From: Dehalococcoidia bacterium | Lineage (GTDB): Bacteria; Chloroflexota; Dehalococcoidia; Tepidiformales; Tepidiformaceae | Reading direction: 5' to 3' | Length of the DNA: 64,000 bases | Assembly (NCBI GenBank): GCA_020432045.1 | Contig: JAGQHB010000102.1 | Span: 1 to 64,000, forward strand | Shown here: positions 25,934-35,205 of the stretch, piece after piece | How the letters are laid out: each line of letters begins with the position of its first letter | How positions within the stretch are numbered: the first letter of the stretch is position 1 | The notes under the pieces: model-generated | Told to the model about the DNA's origin: nothing | Database searches by the model: none | The model's input: only the letters and a program-made list of their open reading frames with translations | Program-made: the position numbers and the translations under genes

Positions 25934-26932
25934 TCAGGGGCCCACCTTTATTCGGTACAAGGCTGGTTTTGGGTCCGGGAAGATGAAGCCGGACTGGTTG
26001 ACGATGTAGAGGTACCTGCTGTGCAGCCCCTTGCCGAACGCCAGAGTCACCGGGCCCAACAGCCCGTCTTCGCTGTCCGCAATGACACTCAGATTCCCAC
26101 GCCGGTCCAGCACGCTGAGCGTACTGTTGTACCAGGAGGAGATGTAGATGCTCCTATCCCGACCCAGCGCTACTCCCTCTGTCATATAGAGCGAGGAGTC
26201 TTCGACGACGACGGAGACATTCCCTGCCGAACCGTCCCGATCGATGTCGATTCGAACGACCCGGGCTTTCTCTTCCACCGTGACGAGCAGCGATCGCCCG
26301 TCCAGTGCCAGCCCTCCAGCGCCAAGCGGGACTCCGAACCCGAGGCTCCCATCCCCTTCTAACAGTGGATCCTGGGCCCAGAGCTCCACCGCCCCCGAAT
26401 CGTGCCGGATGCGCCAGATGGAACCCGTCGTCGAGTTGGAAACGTAAACATTGCCGCGGCGGTCGGCGGTCATACCATTCCCGAACGAGATCGCTTCACT
26501 TCCCGGAACACGCGATAGAGTCCCGTCGCGGGAGATCTTGTAGACACCCGTAGCCGCACCGGTATGTCCGTCGACGAAGCTGGCGTATATCGCATTTCTC
26601 GCCCCGATCCACCCTTCAACGAGCGCGATCGCCGGCAGAAACCCGGTGCCCGGAGGTCCGTCAAACGGGATGGTGGCGATGATTTCTTCGCTGCCATCCC
26701 GGGCGAGTTTCCTCACTTGTCCCAACATCTGCATCCCGACGTAGACGCCACCGTACCGGTCAAATGCGATGCCCTTGGGGAATTCCGATAGCCCAGGATC
26801 GAATTCCCGTACTAGCTCCAGCTCCATGGGAACAGGCCCTCTCCTCCGCGCGTGATCGATGGCTTCGCTGTGGCCGACGCTAGCCAGTGCCATAACGAAC
26901 ACTGGAAGAAGCATCAGTATGGTGCGTAACAT
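25934..26932 (-). CDS. Secreted beta-propeller protein (ScyD/ScyE or SMP-30/NHL-like)
   Basis: A 332-residue protein with an N-terminal signal peptide (hydrophobic ILMLLPVFVMALASVG, probable cleavage near residue 24). It then has a series of propeller-blade repeats with motifs such as PKGIAFDRYGGVYVG, GNGMTADRRGNVYVSNSTTG and TEGVALGRDRSIYISSW. The pattern matches six-bladed ScyD/NHL/SMP-30-type proteins, which are either lactonases or structural. No membrane anchor or catalytic set could be assigned. Exported location is supported, function is not. It may form a unit with the LuxR-fusion gene downstream, though two hairpins intervene. Confidence 0.65.
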   Translation of the reverse strand: MLRTILMLLPVFVMALASVGHSEAIDHARRRGPVPMELELVREFDPGLSEFPKGIAFDRYGGVYVGMQMLGQVRKLARDGSEEIIATIPFDGPPGTGFLPAIALVEGWIGARNAIYASFVDGHTGAATGVYKISRDGTLSRVPGSEAISFGNGMTADRRGNVYVSNSTTGSIWRIRHDSGAVELWAQDPLLEGDGSLGFGVPLGAGGLALDGRSLLVTVEEKARVVRIDIDRDGSAGNVSVVVEDSSLYMTEGVALGRDRSIYISSWYNSTLSVLDRRGNLSVIADSEDGLLGPVTLAFGKGLHSRYLYIVNQSGFIFPDPKPALYRIKVGP

Positions 26933-27394
26933 GGATCATCCTCCTTCAGTGGTCGGCGTTGCTGCCTCCGAGGAGATACTGCAGAAAGCGTGGCCACTGG
27001 CGCATCGATCGAAGTGTGTGATCTTCTAAGCACCAGCATGATCCAAATGTGCAGGTCCCAAGAGCTCGTGTGGCTCTTCGGGGTCGTGCTCGCAGTGCAT
27101 CAGATGCTGGCTTGACGGGGTGCCCCGACCGTTGTTCAGGCCGCGGGAACGGCGTGTTGAGCTGACAGCACAGGTTCGTTCCTGGCGGGAGAGCAGCATC
27201 CAAGAGCTGAGCGGAGTCCGATGCACGCGAACACGCCCGGAAGCCGCCGGTTCGTACTGGGAACGGCTGGCGCTGAAGGACGAGCTTGTTGGCCGGGTGG
27301 CGCCGCATCGCGCAGCTGTCCAGTGGCAGCGGCATGCTGCTTCGCGCCGGAACAGGCTCCACTGTATCTTCCCCTTCGGATACGGAGGGTGCCT
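26933..27394. other. Intergenic region of about 460 bases between divergent genes
   Basis: This holds the promoters of the minus-strand propeller gene and the plus-strand acyl-CoA carboxylase. Frames in it are short or compositionally implausible. A GGAGGG ribosome-binding site for the carboxylase lies at 27384-27389. I see no tRNA, repeat or clear operator. Confidence 0.4.
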
Positions 27395-30300
27395 GTGAAC
27401 GGACGTCGCCTACTCATCGCCAACCGGGGCGAGATCGCTCTGCGCATCGCGCGGGCGGCTGCAGAGCTTGGGATCGGGACCACCGCGGTCTACTCCGAGG
27501 ACGATGCGGCATCGCTCCATCGCTCCGGTTGCGATACGGCTGTTGCGCTCAAAGGCTCGGGTGCGAAGGCCTACCTGGACGTGGAACAGGTTGTTGCGGC
27601 TGCCCGCGACTCCGGCTGCGACGCCGTGCATCCCGGCTATGGTTTCCTGGCCGAGAACGCCACGCTGGCACGTGCCTGCCGCGAGGCCGGGCTCGCATTC
27701 GCCGGCCCATCGCCAGAGGTGCTGGACCTGTTCGGCAACAAGTCAGCTGCCCGGGCACTTGCCACCCGCCTTGGCGTCCCGGTGCTCGCCGGTTCCGAGA
27801 GCGAGGTGACGGCCGGCGAAGCTGCGGCCTTCCTCGATCGCCTTGGCGGCGGCGGGGCCATCGCCATCAAGGCTGTGTCCGGTGGTGGGGGCCGGGGTAT
27901 TCGCATCGTTGCGAGTCCAGACGAGGTAGCCGAAGCCCACGCTCGCTGTTGTTCCGAGGCAAACGCAGCGTTTGGGAACGCCGCCGTGTACGTCGAACAG
28001 GCACTGCGCCACGCGCGCCACATCGAAGTCCAGATCGCCGGGGATCGCACGGGCGAAGTGATTCACCTGCACGAACGGGAATGCAGCCTCCAGCGCCGCC
28101 ATCAGAAAATTATGGAGGTTGCACCGTCGCCTTCCCTGACGCCGGAACTCCGCGAGCGGATCACGTCCGCTGCGGTCGCGATGGCGCGCGAGGCTCGCTA
28201 CGAGAGCCTTGGGACGTTTGAATTCCTCGTCGACGCCACCGCGCCTGCAGGCGAGGAACGCTTCTACTTCATCGAGGCCAATCCTCGAATCCAGGTCGAA
28301 CACACGATCACGGAGGAGGTCACTGGCGTCGATCTCGTGCATCTGCAGCTCCGGCTGCTGTACAGCGAGACGCTGGCGGCCCTGGGCTACACCCAGGATC
28401 GCGTGCCCGCTCCGCGCGGCTATGCCGTACAGGCGCGCGTGAACATGGAGACGATGATGGCCGACGGCAGCACGCGGCCCGGCGGAGGCGAACTCTCGGC
28501 CTACGAACCTCCTTCCGGCCACGGCATCCGGACGGACGGCTTCGGTTACGCCGGATACCGCACGAGTCCTGCGTTCGATTCGCTCCTGGCGAAGGTCATC
28601 GCCCATACCAGTTCGCCGGTGTTCGCCGACGCGGCGGTCCGTCTCGACCGTGCCCTTGCCGAGTTCCGAATCGACGGTGTTCCGACCAACATCGGCTTCC
28701 TGCGAGCCCTCGTGCGACGGCCCGAAGTACGAGCGGGCGCCGTCACCACGGGTCTTATCGATGCCCACGTCGCCGAGCTGGTCGCCGAGGCCGAGCGGCT
28801 GACGCCTGTGCACCACGTCCAGGTTGAACGTGTCCTGGCCGGGGCCAGGGTGGACACGGTCGATCCCCTCGCGGTGCTTACTCACGGGAGGGCAGCGGCG
28901 GGCCAGCGCGGTCGCGCCCCTGCATCGGCAGCCGCGCCAGACGGTTTGCAGGCCGTCGTCGCACCACTCCAGGGGACCATTGTCTCGGTCGTAAGCGCGG
29001 GCGACACCGTACGCGCCGGGCAGCAGGTCGCCGTCATGGAATCCATGAAGATGGAGCACGAGGTTAAGTCCGCCAGGGGCGGAATTGTAACCCGCGTGGA
29101 GGTCCAGCCCGGTGAGACGGTCTACGAAGGCCATCCGCTCCTCTATGTCACCCCGGACGACGCATTGGACGGCGGTGCTACCGGCGAAGAGGTAGTGGAC
29201 CTTTCACGGATTCGTCCCGACCTCCAGGCGCTGTTCGATCGCCGGGATCGCACGCTGGACGCCGCCCGGCCGACGGCCGTGGCACGGCGCCGGGCGACTG
29301 GCCAGCGGACGGCCCGCGAGAACATCGAGGACCTGACGAACGGTCAGTTCACCGAGTACGGCCAGCTTGCCGTCGCCGCGCAGCACAAGCGCCGGACGAT
29401 GGAGGAACTGATCGAGAAGTCGCCCGCGGACGGCATGATTACGGGGATCGGGACAGTAAACGGCGATCTCTTCGACGAGCCCGCGTCGCGCTGTGCGATC
29501 CTTTCGTACGACTACACCGTGTTCGCGGGGACGCAAGGCAACCGAAACCACGTGAAGACGGACCGGTTGCTCCAGGTTGCGGCGAAGGGAGCAATGCCGG
29601 TGATCATCTTCACCGAAGGCGGTGGCGGCCGGCCGGGTGACGACGGCGAAGGCACCGGCGCAACGAACACCTTCGTCAGCTTCCCCGAGCTGAGCGGCCT
29701 CGTCCCGCTCGTCGGGATCAACTCCGGACGCTCTTTCGCCGGGAATGCCGCACTCCTGGGCATGTGCGACGTGATCATCGCGACCCGCAACTCGAACATC
29801 GGGATGGGCGGCCCCGCGATGGTCGAAGGCGGTGGGCTCGGCGTGTTCACACCCGACGAGATCGGCCCGATGGACGTCCAGGTGCCGAACGGCGTCGTAG
29901 ATATCGCCGTCGAAGACGAGGCAGAGGCCGTTGCTGTAGCCAAGAAGTACCTTTCCTACTTCCAGGGATCGCTGAAAACATGGGACGCCCAGGATCAGCG
30001 CCTGCTGCGCAGCATCGTGCCAGAGAACCGGGTGCGTGCCTACGAAGTGCGAAAGGTGATCGAGATCATCGCCGACGTGGGCACGGTCCTCGAGCTACGT
30101 CCGCAGTTCGGGCTCGGCATGATTACGGCTCTCGTGCGCATCGAAGGGCAGCCGGTTGGGGTAATCGCCAACAACCCCATGCACCTGGGAGGCGCCATCG
30201 ACTCCGACGGCTCGGACAAAGCCGCGCGCTTCCTTCAGCTCTGCGATGCGTTCGACCTGCCCGTGCTCACCCTCATCGATACGCCGGGCATCATGGTTGG

Positions 30301-30757
30301 CCCCGAAATCGAACACACCGCCCTCGTGCGGCATTGCAGCCGGCTGTTCGTGATCGGGGCTAACATCCAGGTCCCAATGTTCTCGATCGTGCTGCGCAAG
30401 TGGGTCGGGCTGGGCGGCCTGGCGATGGCCGGCGGCTCGTCCCGGGTGCCGTATTTCTCGGTCGCCTGGCCAACGGGCGAGTTCGCGGGGATGGGCCTCG
30501 AAGGCTCGGTGAAGCTGGGGTATCGCGAAGATCTTGCCGCGGTCGAAGACCCTGAGGAACGGCGGCAGCTGTTCGATACAATGGTTGCGAAGGCCTACGA
30601 GAACTCAAAGGCTTTACGGCATGCGTCGCTTTTCGCGATCGACGATGTCGTGGACCCAGCCGAGTCCAGGTCGTGGGTTTCAGGCATGTTGCGCTCCGTT
30701 CGCCCGGAACGCCGGTCCCCGCATGTGAAGCGCCGGCCTGGCATCGACGCCTGGTAG
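27395..30757 (+). CDS. Single-chain acyl-CoA carboxylase (biotin carboxylase, biotin carrier, carboxyltransferase)
   Basis: A 1120-residue multidomain enzyme. Residues 1-450 are the biotin carboxylase (N-terminal RRLLIANRGEIALRIARAA, ATP-grasp loop SGGGGRGIRIV, HLHERECSLQRRHQKIME). A linker follows, then the biotin carrier domain with the attachment lysine K552 in ESMKMEHEV. Residues 620-1120 are a decarboxylase-type carboxyltransferase (RRATGQRTARENIEDLT, EGGGLGVFTPDEIGP). This is the domain order of single-chain long-chain-acyl-CoA carboxylases rather than split AccABCD. The start is GTG 27395, five bases after GGAGGG; an earlier ATG at 27221 is not supported. A paralogue is encoded at 57264-60563. 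Confidence 0.9.
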   Translation: MNGRRLLIANRGEIALRIARAAAELGIGTTAVYSEDDAASLHRSGCDTAVALKGSGAKAYLDVEQVVAAARDSGCDAVHPGYGFLAENATLARACREAGLAFAGPSPEVLDLFGNKSAARALATRLGVPVLAGSESEVTAGEAAAFLDRLGGGGAIAIKAVSGGGGRGIRIVASPDEVAEAHARCCSEANAAFGNAAVYVEQALRHARHIEVQIAGDRTGEVIHLHERECSLQRRHQKIMEVAPSPSLTPELRERITSAAVAMAREARYESLGTFEFLVDATAPAGEERFYFIEANPRIQVEHTITEEVTGVDLVHLQLRLLYSETLAALGYTQDRVPAPRGYAVQARVNMETMMADGSTRPGGGELSAYEPPSGHGIRTDGFGYAGYRTSPAFDSLLAKVIAHTSSPVFADAAVRLDRALAEFRIDGVPTNIGFLRALVRRPEVRAGAVTTGLIDAHVAELVAEAERLTPVHHVQVERVLAGARVDTVDPLAVLTHGRAAAGQRGRAPASAAAPDGLQAVVAPLQGTIVSVVSAGDTVRAGQQVAVMESMKMEHEVKSARGGIVTRVEVQPGETVYEGHPLLYVTPDDALDGGATGEEVVDLSRIRPDLQALFDRRDRTLDAARPTAVARRRATGQRTARENIEDLTNGQFTEYGQLAVAAQHKRRTMEELIEKSPADGMITGIGTVNGDLFDEPASRCAILSYDYTVFAGTQGNRNHVKTDRLLQVAAKGAMPVIIFTEGGGGRPGDDGEGTGATNTFVSFPELSGLVPLVGINSGRSFAGNAALLGMCDVIIATRNSNIGMGGPAMVEGGGLGVFTPDEIGPMDVQVPNGVVDIAVEDEAEAVAVAKKYLSYFQGSLKTWDAQDQRLLRSIVPENRVRAYEVRKVIEIIADVGTVLELRPQFGLGMITALVRIEGQPVGVIANNPMHLGGAIDSDGSDKAARFLQLCDAFDLPVLTLIDTPGIMVGPEIEHTALVRHCSRLFVIGANIQVPMFSIVLRKWVGLGGLAMAGGSSRVPYFSVAWPTGEFAGMGLEGSVKLGYREDLAAVEDPEERRQLFDTMVAKAYENSKALRHASLFAIDDVVDPAESRSWVSGMLRSVRPERRSPHVKRRPGIDAW

Positions 30758-30973
30758 GGCCGCCCGGTCCGGCAGACCTGTTTGGCGGCGGCATGCTGGG
30801 CTCGCGTGGGGCACCGTCGTACGTCGTCCGCACGATGCCGTGTTCGCGGGCACGGCGATCTCGAACGGCGTGGCCGTACGTGATCGCACGCCACCGGGTA
30901 AATGGCGGGTGTGCGCTAAGATTCGCACTACATCGGGTTGCCACACGTGCGCCCAACGGAGGATCGAGACGCG

Positions 30974-32779
30974 ATGACAGAACGCTTTGGCTACTGGAAC
31001 AAGGTACTTCATGTCGACCTGTCCGCAGGTACGACAACCGTTGAGGAGCCTGGTGACGCCTTCTTTCGACTGTATGGCGGCGGACGGGCGATGGCGGCGC
31101 ACTACCTGTTGAAGCATGTGCCGGTGGGCGCCGACCCACTGGGGCCAGAGAACGTATTTGTGCTAGCGCCCGGGGTGGTCACAGGTGCACCAGTGCCCGG
31201 TGCGGGGCGGCACAGCGTCGGCGCGATGTCACCTCTCAGCGGCGGAATCGCGGAGTCGGAGTCGGGCGGATTCTTTGGGGCTGAGCTGAAGCGCGCAGGC
31301 TGGGATGGCATCGTCGTCCACGGTGCCTCCGAGAAGCCGGTCTACCTGTACATCAACAACGACCAGGTCGAACTGCGAGATGCATCGCATCTCTGGGGGA
31401 AAATCACGGGCGACGTTGAAGACATCCTCAAAACAGAAACGGGCGAGGCCCGCCTCCGGGTCGCGCAGTGTGGGCCGGCCGGCGAAAACCTCGTCCGGTT
31501 CGCATGCGTGATGAACGACGGAAAAGAAGCCGCCGGTAGAGGCGGTACGGGCGCCGTGATGGGCTCGAAGAAGCTCAAAGCAGTGGCCGTACGCGGCACA
31601 ATTGCGGTCCCCGTCGCGGACAAGGGCGCCCTCTCGGAAACCGCTAAATGGGTCTCCTCGACGCTCGATACCAGCCACCGCGCATTCCACGAGTACGGGA
31701 CCGGTGCCGCAATGCAAGGGAAGAATCTTGAGGGCGGTACACCCTCGCGCAATTTCAAGCTCGGCCAGTTCGACGCCGTTCCCATGATCGACGCCGTGGC
31801 GGTGGCCGAAAACTACCGCATCCAGATGGATGCCTGCTACGCCTGTTCTGTCCGCTGCAAGAAGGTAGTCCAGATCGAGGAGAGCGCGGCAAACGAAGGC
31901 GTCACGCGCAAGGGAGTCCCCATCCGCTCCGACCCCCAGGGTCGTTACAGCGTCGATCCTCGTTACGGCGGGCCAGAGTATGAGTCGCTCGCCTCACTCG
32001 GTGGCAACCTCAACGTCGACGACCTCGTCGCGATCTGCAAAGCCAACGAGATGTGCAACTACCTCGGCATGGATTCCATTTCGGCTGGCGCGACGATCGC
32101 ATGGGCGATGGAAGCGTATGAAAAGGGCCTGATCACGATCGAAGACACCGAGGGCCAGCACCTACGCTTTTCGCACGGCGATGACGTCATCGCCTGGCTC
32201 TCCAAAATCGCCTTTCGCGAAGGGTACGGCGATGTCCTCGCCGAGGGCTCTCAGCGGGTCGCCGAGCGGATCGGCATGGGTGCCGAAGAGTTCCTGACTA
32301 CCTGTAAGGGTGTCGAGATGGGGATGCATGACCCCCGCCACATGGAGAACATGCGGCATACCTACCTGCTTTCTCCGACGGGCGGCGATCACTGCAGCCC
32401 GACGAGCGACCGTGCTGGTGTCCGAAACGCCGTTGGGCTCTGCAACTTCCTCCAGTACGACGGTGCGCAAACAGTGGACATCATCAATGCGGTGACCGGC
32501 TGGGGCCTGGACGACAACGACCTGGTGACGATGGCCCATCGCGGCCAGACGCTCGCCCGTCTGTTCAACGTGCGGCACGGGTTCACGCGCGCTGATGACG
32601 TCCTTCCGCGACGGTTCGAAGAGGATCTGCCCAAGCACAAGGGGCTGTCTCCTGATTTCCAGGACCGGCTCGTCAGCGAGTACTACGCCGAACAGGGCTG
32701 GGATCCGGACGGCAATCCAACGGCGGACGGCTTGCGCGAGCTCGGAATCACGTCTGCATTTGTCTCCCTGGTCAGCTGA
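30974..32779 (+). CDS. Aldehyde:ferredoxin oxidoreductase family protein
   Basis: A 601-residue tungsten/molybdenum-pterin enzyme of the AOR family. The N-terminal domain has YGGGRAMAAHYLL and the pterin-binding segments GGTGAVMGSKKLKAVAVRGT near residue 195. The four [4Fe-4S] ligands are C287, C290 and C294 (CYACSVRC) and probably C490 (GLCNF), a spacing very close to Pyrococcus furiosus AOR (288/291/295/494). It oxidises aldehydes to acids with ferredoxin, or runs in reverse. No ferredoxin or pterin-sulfur genes are adjacent. Start ATG 30974 has GGAGG about 11 bases upstream. This family is rare in strictly aerobic lineages, so at least facultative low-redox metabolism is suggested. Confidence 0.88.
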   Translation: MTERFGYWNKVLHVDLSAGTTTVEEPGDAFFRLYGGGRAMAAHYLLKHVPVGADPLGPENVFVLAPGVVTGAPVPGAGRHSVGAMSPLSGGIAESESGGFFGAELKRAGWDGIVVHGASEKPVYLYINNDQVELRDASHLWGKITGDVEDILKTETGEARLRVAQCGPAGENLVRFACVMNDGKEAAGRGGTGAVMGSKKLKAVAVRGTIAVPVADKGALSETAKWVSSTLDTSHRAFHEYGTGAAMQGKNLEGGTPSRNFKLGQFDAVPMIDAVAVAENYRIQMDACYACSVRCKKVVQIEESAANEGVTRKGVPIRSDPQGRYSVDPRYGGPEYESLASLGGNLNVDDLVAICKANEMCNYLGMDSISAGATIAWAMEAYEKGLITIEDTEGQHLRFSHGDDVIAWLSKIAFREGYGDVLAEGSQRVAERIGMGAEEFLTTCKGVEMGMHDPRHMENMRHTYLLSPTGGDHCSPTSDRAGVRNAVGLCNFLQYDGAQTVDIINAVTGWGLDDNDLVTMAHRGQTLARLFNVRHGFTRADDVLPRRFEEDLPKHKGLSPDFQDRLVSEYYAEQGWDPDGNPTADGLRELGITSAFVSLVS

Positions 32780-32855
32780 CGAGCGGGACGGGCGGCGTCG
32801 ACCCATCGTTCGCACGATGACGTGCGGGCCAAATCGTCTGGCTCGCCGGCCGGCC

Positions 32856-32879
32856 ACGTCCTCGGGTTGTTGAGGACGT
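32856..32879 (+). terminator. Hairpin downstream of the aldehyde oxidoreductase gene
   Basis: Arms ACGTCCTC (32856-32863) and GAGGACGT (32872-32879) flank an 8-base loop, 77 bases after the AOR stop. The rest of the 408-base gap to the dehydrogenase operon (32780-33187) has no believable frame. It probably carries the operon promoter, which I cannot pinpoint. Confidence 0.45.
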
Positions 32880-33187
32880 ACGCGCGAATCGGGCTCATCG
32901 TGGTGCGAGCAGTCGCTCGTATGGTCAGCGCCCTATGCCCTGTTTCGCACTTCAGTTCGTGGCCACCGCGAACAGATATCCACCCGGTTCAGCGTGAGCT
33001 CCGGCATCCCGGAACCGGCGTGGTCAGCAATGACTCACGTTCGACGTTCGCGTTTTCGCCGTGTCAGACCCGTCCGGATGGCTGGTTGCCCGGCGCAGTT
33101 CCCAGGCCGAGCTTTGTAAGACACCTTCGCGCGGAGTACAGTCCCCGCGAACGGGCTTCATCAGCCGCGTGTTGTGGAGGTGGTGAC

Positions 33188-34165
33188 ATGGATACAGACC
33201 GCGATACGCTCATTGACCTCTATCTGCGGATGGTACGTATTCGCACCTTTGAAGAGCAGGCGGGCAAGTTGCAGGAGGCCGGAAAGGTCCCCGGTGCGCT
33301 TCACCTGTACGTTGGTGAAGAGGCTGTGGCATCCGGCGTGATGTCCCATCTTTCCAACGAAGACCAGATCACGAGCACCCATCGTGGCCATGGCCACCTC
33401 GTCGCCAAGGGCGGCGATTTCAAGAAGATGTTCGCCGAACTCTACGGACGCGAAACCGGCTACTGCCGCGGCAAGGGCGGCAGTATGCACATCTCCGACC
33501 TGGATCTGGGCATGCTCGGCGCCAACGGCATCGTCGGCGCCGGACCACCGATCGCCATCGGTGCTGCCTTCTCGAACAAATATCGCAAGACCCGCAACGT
33601 CACCTGTTGCTTCTTCGGCGATGGCGCCAGCAATGAAGGCACGTTCCACGAAGCCGCAAATATGGCCGCGCTCTACAGGCTGCCAGTCGTCTTTGTATGC
33701 GAGAACAACGGCTTCGGCGAATTCACACGCCAGGAACGCCACCAGGCAATCCAGGACATCGCTGACCGCGCCAGTGGCTACGGCATGCCAGGCGTCGTTG
33801 TCGATGGCATGGACGTGATGGCCGTGTATGAAGCAGCCGGCGAGGCCATTGAGCGCGCCCGTCGCGGCGAAGGGCCTACCCTCCTCGAATGCAAGACCTA
33901 TCGCTTCTTCGATCACGTTGGCGTTCGCGGCATGGGTGTTGTCTATCGTGACGACTCCGAAGTCATCGAATGGCGGAAGCGGGATCCCCTCGTGCTCTTC
34001 GAAGCCCGGTTGCTCGAAATGAACACCGCAAGTGCTGGCGAGCTTCAGCAGCTGCGAGAGCGCGTCCTCTTTGAGGTGGAAGAAGCAATCGCGTTCGCCG
34101 AGGCGAGCCCCTTCCCAGCCGATTCAGCACTACTCGAAGACGTGTATACCGTGACCGGCGGCTAG
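33188..34165 (+). CDS. acoA: Thiamine-diphosphate dehydrogenase E1 alpha subunit (acetoin/pyruvate type)
   Basis: A 325-residue E1 alpha. It has the substrate-channel region THRGHGHLVAKGG near residue 60 and the ThDP-binding motif GDG...NN, seen as FGDGASNEGTFHEAANMAAL followed by FVCENNGFGEF near residues 145-180. The start is ATG 33188 with GGAGG upstream; a long frame from 32822 is unsupported. It is the first gene of E1 alpha-E1 beta-AcoX-E2-E3, the order of acetoin dehydrogenase clusters, so cleavage of acetoin to acetyl-CoA and acetaldehyde is the preferred reading. A pyruvate or branched-chain oxoacid substrate cannot be excluded. Confidence 0.8.
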   Translation: MDTDRDTLIDLYLRMVRIRTFEEQAGKLQEAGKVPGALHLYVGEEAVASGVMSHLSNEDQITSTHRGHGHLVAKGGDFKKMFAELYGRETGYCRGKGGSMHISDLDLGMLGANGIVGAGPPIAIGAAFSNKYRKTRNVTCCFFGDGASNEGTFHEAANMAALYRLPVVFVCENNGFGEFTRQERHQAIQDIADRASGYGMPGVVVDGMDVMAVYEAAGEAIERARRGEGPTLLECKTYRFFDHVGVRGMGVVYRDDSEVIEWRKRDPLVLFEARLLEMNTASAGELQQLRERVLFEVEEAIAFAEASPFPADSALLEDVYTVTGG

Positions 34166-34190
34166 TACCGGCGCCCCGGAGGTGACCCAA

Positions 34191-35192
34191 ATGACCTCGA
34201 CCGAATCATCGCCAAAACGCGAACTCGCGTATGTCCAGGCCATCAACGAAGGCCTCACACAACTGATGCGGGCCGACCCCGATATCTTTCTCGCGGGAGA
34301 GGATGTTGCACTTTACGGCGGCGTCTTCGGCACCAGCCGTGGCCTTCTCGCAGAATTCGGCAGCGACCGCGTTGTCGATACGCCGATTGCGGAGTCCGGA
34401 TTGCTGGGCCTCGGCCTTGGCGCCGCCGCCACGGGACTCCGCCCCATCATCGAGATCATGTTCATGGACTTCATGGGCGTGTGTATGGACGAAATCGTCA
34501 ACCAGGTCGCCAAAATGAAGTACATGTTTGGCGGCAAGGCCGTCCTCCCTCTCACCATCCAGACGATGTCAGGCGGTGGCACGGGCATGGCGGCCCAGCA
34601 CAGCCAGAGCCTCGAAGCCTGGTTCTGCCACGTCCCCGGGCTCAAGGTCGTCATGCCCTCCGGCCCCTACGAGGCCAAGGGCCTGCTGGTTTCCGCCGTC
34701 CGCGACGACAATCCCGTAATCGTGGCCAATGTCAAAACGATCCTCGCCCATCGCGCCCACGTACCGGAGGAGCTTTACGCCATTCCTCTTGGCAAGGCCC
34801 ACATCGTCCGTCCTGGTTCCAACTTCACGATCGTGGCCACGGGCCGGATGGTCTCCGAAAGTCTCACGGCGGCCGACCAGCTCGCAGCAGAAGGCATCGA
34901 CGTTGAGATCGTGGACCCGCGCACGCTCCAGCCGCTCGACATCGAAACAATCGTCACCTCCGTCCGGAAGACGCATCGTGCCCTCATTGCACACGAAGCG
35001 GTTCGTTTCGGTGGTATCGGTGCGGAAATCGCGGCCCAGGTGCAGGAAGAGGTCTTCGACTACCTGGACGCGCCGGTCGGCCGTGTCGGCGCCCCCTTCG
35101 CGCCCGTTCCATTTAGTCCTCCGCTCGAAAAGCTCTACGTCCCGAATGCCGGCCGGATCGTCGCAGAAGTGCGCCGGATGCTTGGCCGGTAG
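34191..35192 (+). CDS. acoB: Thiamine-diphosphate dehydrogenase E1 beta subunit (acetoin/pyruvate type)
   Basis: A 333-residue E1 beta transketolase-like subunit. Typical blocks are AINEGLTQLMRADPDIFLAG, FGSDRVVDTPIAESGLLGLG and the C-terminal domain VRKTHRALIAHEAVRFGGIG. It pairs with the upstream E1 alpha to form the decarboxylase or cleavage component. The ATG at 34191 follows GGAGG by eight bases; an in-frame GTG at 34182 lies inside that site and is less likely. It is 25 bases after E1 alpha. Confidence 0.85.
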   Translation: MTSTESSPKRELAYVQAINEGLTQLMRADPDIFLAGEDVALYGGVFGTSRGLLAEFGSDRVVDTPIAESGLLGLGLGAAATGLRPIIEIMFMDFMGVCMDEIVNQVAKMKYMFGGKAVLPLTIQTMSGGGTGMAAQHSQSLEAWFCHVPGLKVVMPSGPYEAKGLLVSAVRDDNPVIVANVKTILAHRAHVPEELYAIPLGKAHIVRPGSNFTIVATGRMVSESLTAADQLAAEGIDVEIVDPRTLQPLDIETIVTSVRKTHRALIAHEAVRFGGIGAEIAAQVQEEVFDYLDAPVGRVGAPFAPVPFSPPLEKLYVPNAGRIVAEVRRMLGR

Positions 35193-35205
35193 GGCTCGGG
35201 ACAGC

